Source of the DNA: Burkholderiales bacterium 8X
GTDB taxonomy: Bacteria > Pseudomonadota > Gammaproteobacteria > Burkholderiales > Burkholderiaceae_C
Direction of reading: 5' to 3'
NCBI GenBank assembly: GCA_902506565.1
Contig: LR732703.1
Location: 689-64,688 of the forward strand
Length of the DNA stretch: 64,000 nt
Shown piece after piece: positions 63,670 to 64,000 of this stretch. Within the stretch, counting starts at the first letter, position 1. Every line of letters begins with the position of its first letter. The notes below the pieces were generated by a model that was not told the origin of the DNA, did not search any database, and saw only the letters and a program-made list of their open reading frames with translations. The position numbers were made by a program, and so were the translations under genes.

Positions 63670-64000
63670 TGCGGCAACGGCTGCGGTATCGAGCGCGACC
63701 GCCGAGATGCTGGACGCATCGATCGCCGAGGTGATCGCCGCACTGGCGGCACCGCGGGCGTGGGCCTCGCTGGCAGCCGCGCGTGCGCCGGCGGCGCGCG
63801 AAGCGTCGAGGTGCGCCTTGGCGCGAGCCGCCAGCGCCATTTCGCCGGGCGTGCTGGGCGAATAGGCGTCGACCGGCATCGACTTGCCGTCGGCGTCCAC
63901 CGCGACGAAGACGATCAGGCATTCGGTGGTCTTGTGCAGCTCGCCGCTTTTCAGGTCGCCGCTTCGGACCTCGACCGAGATGTTCATGCTGCTGTTGCCG
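63565..64000 (-). CDS. Acyl-CoA thioesterase (YciA-like hotdog fold), 3' part with C-terminal extension
   Basis: The frame enters from beyond 64000 and ends at 63565. Hotdog-family C-terminal signatures are visible: GNSSMNISVEVRSGDL, LHKTTECLIVFVAVDADGK and STPGEMALAARAKAHLDASR. Such proteins usually end about there; here roughly 75 Ala-rich residues follow and the last 105 bases overlap the end of the CAP gene on the other strand. The true stop may have been lost, or the tail may be a local oddity. Confidence 0.7.
   Translation of the reverse strand, partial: GNSSMNISVEVRSGDLKSGELHKTTECLIVFVAVDADGKSMPVDAYSPSTPGEMALAARAKAHLDASRAAGARAAASEAHARGAASAAITSAIDASSISAVALDTAAVAASGRDEHHVVPEAAHLRADPDVAERDREPGVGRKP

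Noticed and set aside
1-64000. Insertion sequences, prophage, integrons or genomic-island borders
   Set aside because: No transposase, integrase, tRNA target or composition break was seen.

Overview
The window is an uninterrupted, very GC-rich bacterial chromosome segment, almost entirely coding, with no insertion sequence, phage gene, CRISPR array, rRNA or tRNA that I can see, and no gene-free stretch longer than about 300 bases. Gene order and protein style point to a beta-proteobacterium of the Burkholderiales, most likely Comamonadaceae (Variovorax/Ramlibacter/Xylophilus-like). The signs are smg-dprA-LysM/def-fmt, yajC-secD-secF, pgk-pyk with a class II Calvin-subtype aldolase, purE-purK-sua5, tsaB-rimI-UDG-like, a Bug/TctC binding protein and paired DUF1800/DUF1501 genes. 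The species cannot be fixed from sequence alone.

Layout. (1) 1-6133: end of an AceE-type pyruvate dehydrogenase E1 gene, coupled to a tetronate (threonate/erythronate) catabolic operon ltnD-otnK-otnC-otnI plus a RidA-like gene. (2) 6199-9021, minus strand: an IscR-like regulator that has lost most of its cluster ligands, an MFS exporter and an Lrp regulator; the Lrp gene is divergent from a fused indolepyruvate ferredoxin oxidoreductase (9183-12788). (3) 13041-16283: yajC-secD-secF, then a DUF1631 protein. (4) 18863-21820, minus strand: smg, dprA and a LysM protein, divergent from def, a BamE-like lipoprotein gene and fmt; then azlC-azlD. (5) 25181-30841, minus strand: VOC protein, alpha/beta hydrolase, FAD monooxygenase, DUF2783 protein, MBL hydrolase and Bug protein, divergent from a LysR regulator. 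(6) 31947-42637: pgk, pyk, an esterase, aldolase, purC, a META lipoprotein, a CnoX-like thioredoxin, purE-purK and sua5. (7) 42728-49900: lipase-like lipoprotein and dacB on minus; a DMT transporter, tsaB, rimI, a UDG-like gene and pyrF on plus. (8) 50079-54377: DUF1800/DUF1501 pair and two GFA proteins. (9) 54374-60861: IclR regulator divergent from MBL hydrolase, FAD monooxygenase, DUF2783, hmgA and fahA, a homogentisate route. (10) 60963-63669: two tandem CAP-domain lipoproteins, then part of an acyl-CoA thioesterase.

The most interesting theme is a repeated three-gene module: FAD aromatic monooxygenase, a 75-residue DUF2783 protein, and an MBL-fold protein whose usual HxHxDH motif reads HYHAVR. 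It occurs twice, about 28 kb apart, once in the homogentisate operon and once beside a VOC protein and a hydrolase. Other points are an IscR paralogue without its usual cysteines, a cluster of genes that look leaderless, symmetric operators in several divergent promoters, and enzymes with altered catalytic residues (OtnC, the RidA-like and UDG-like proteins).
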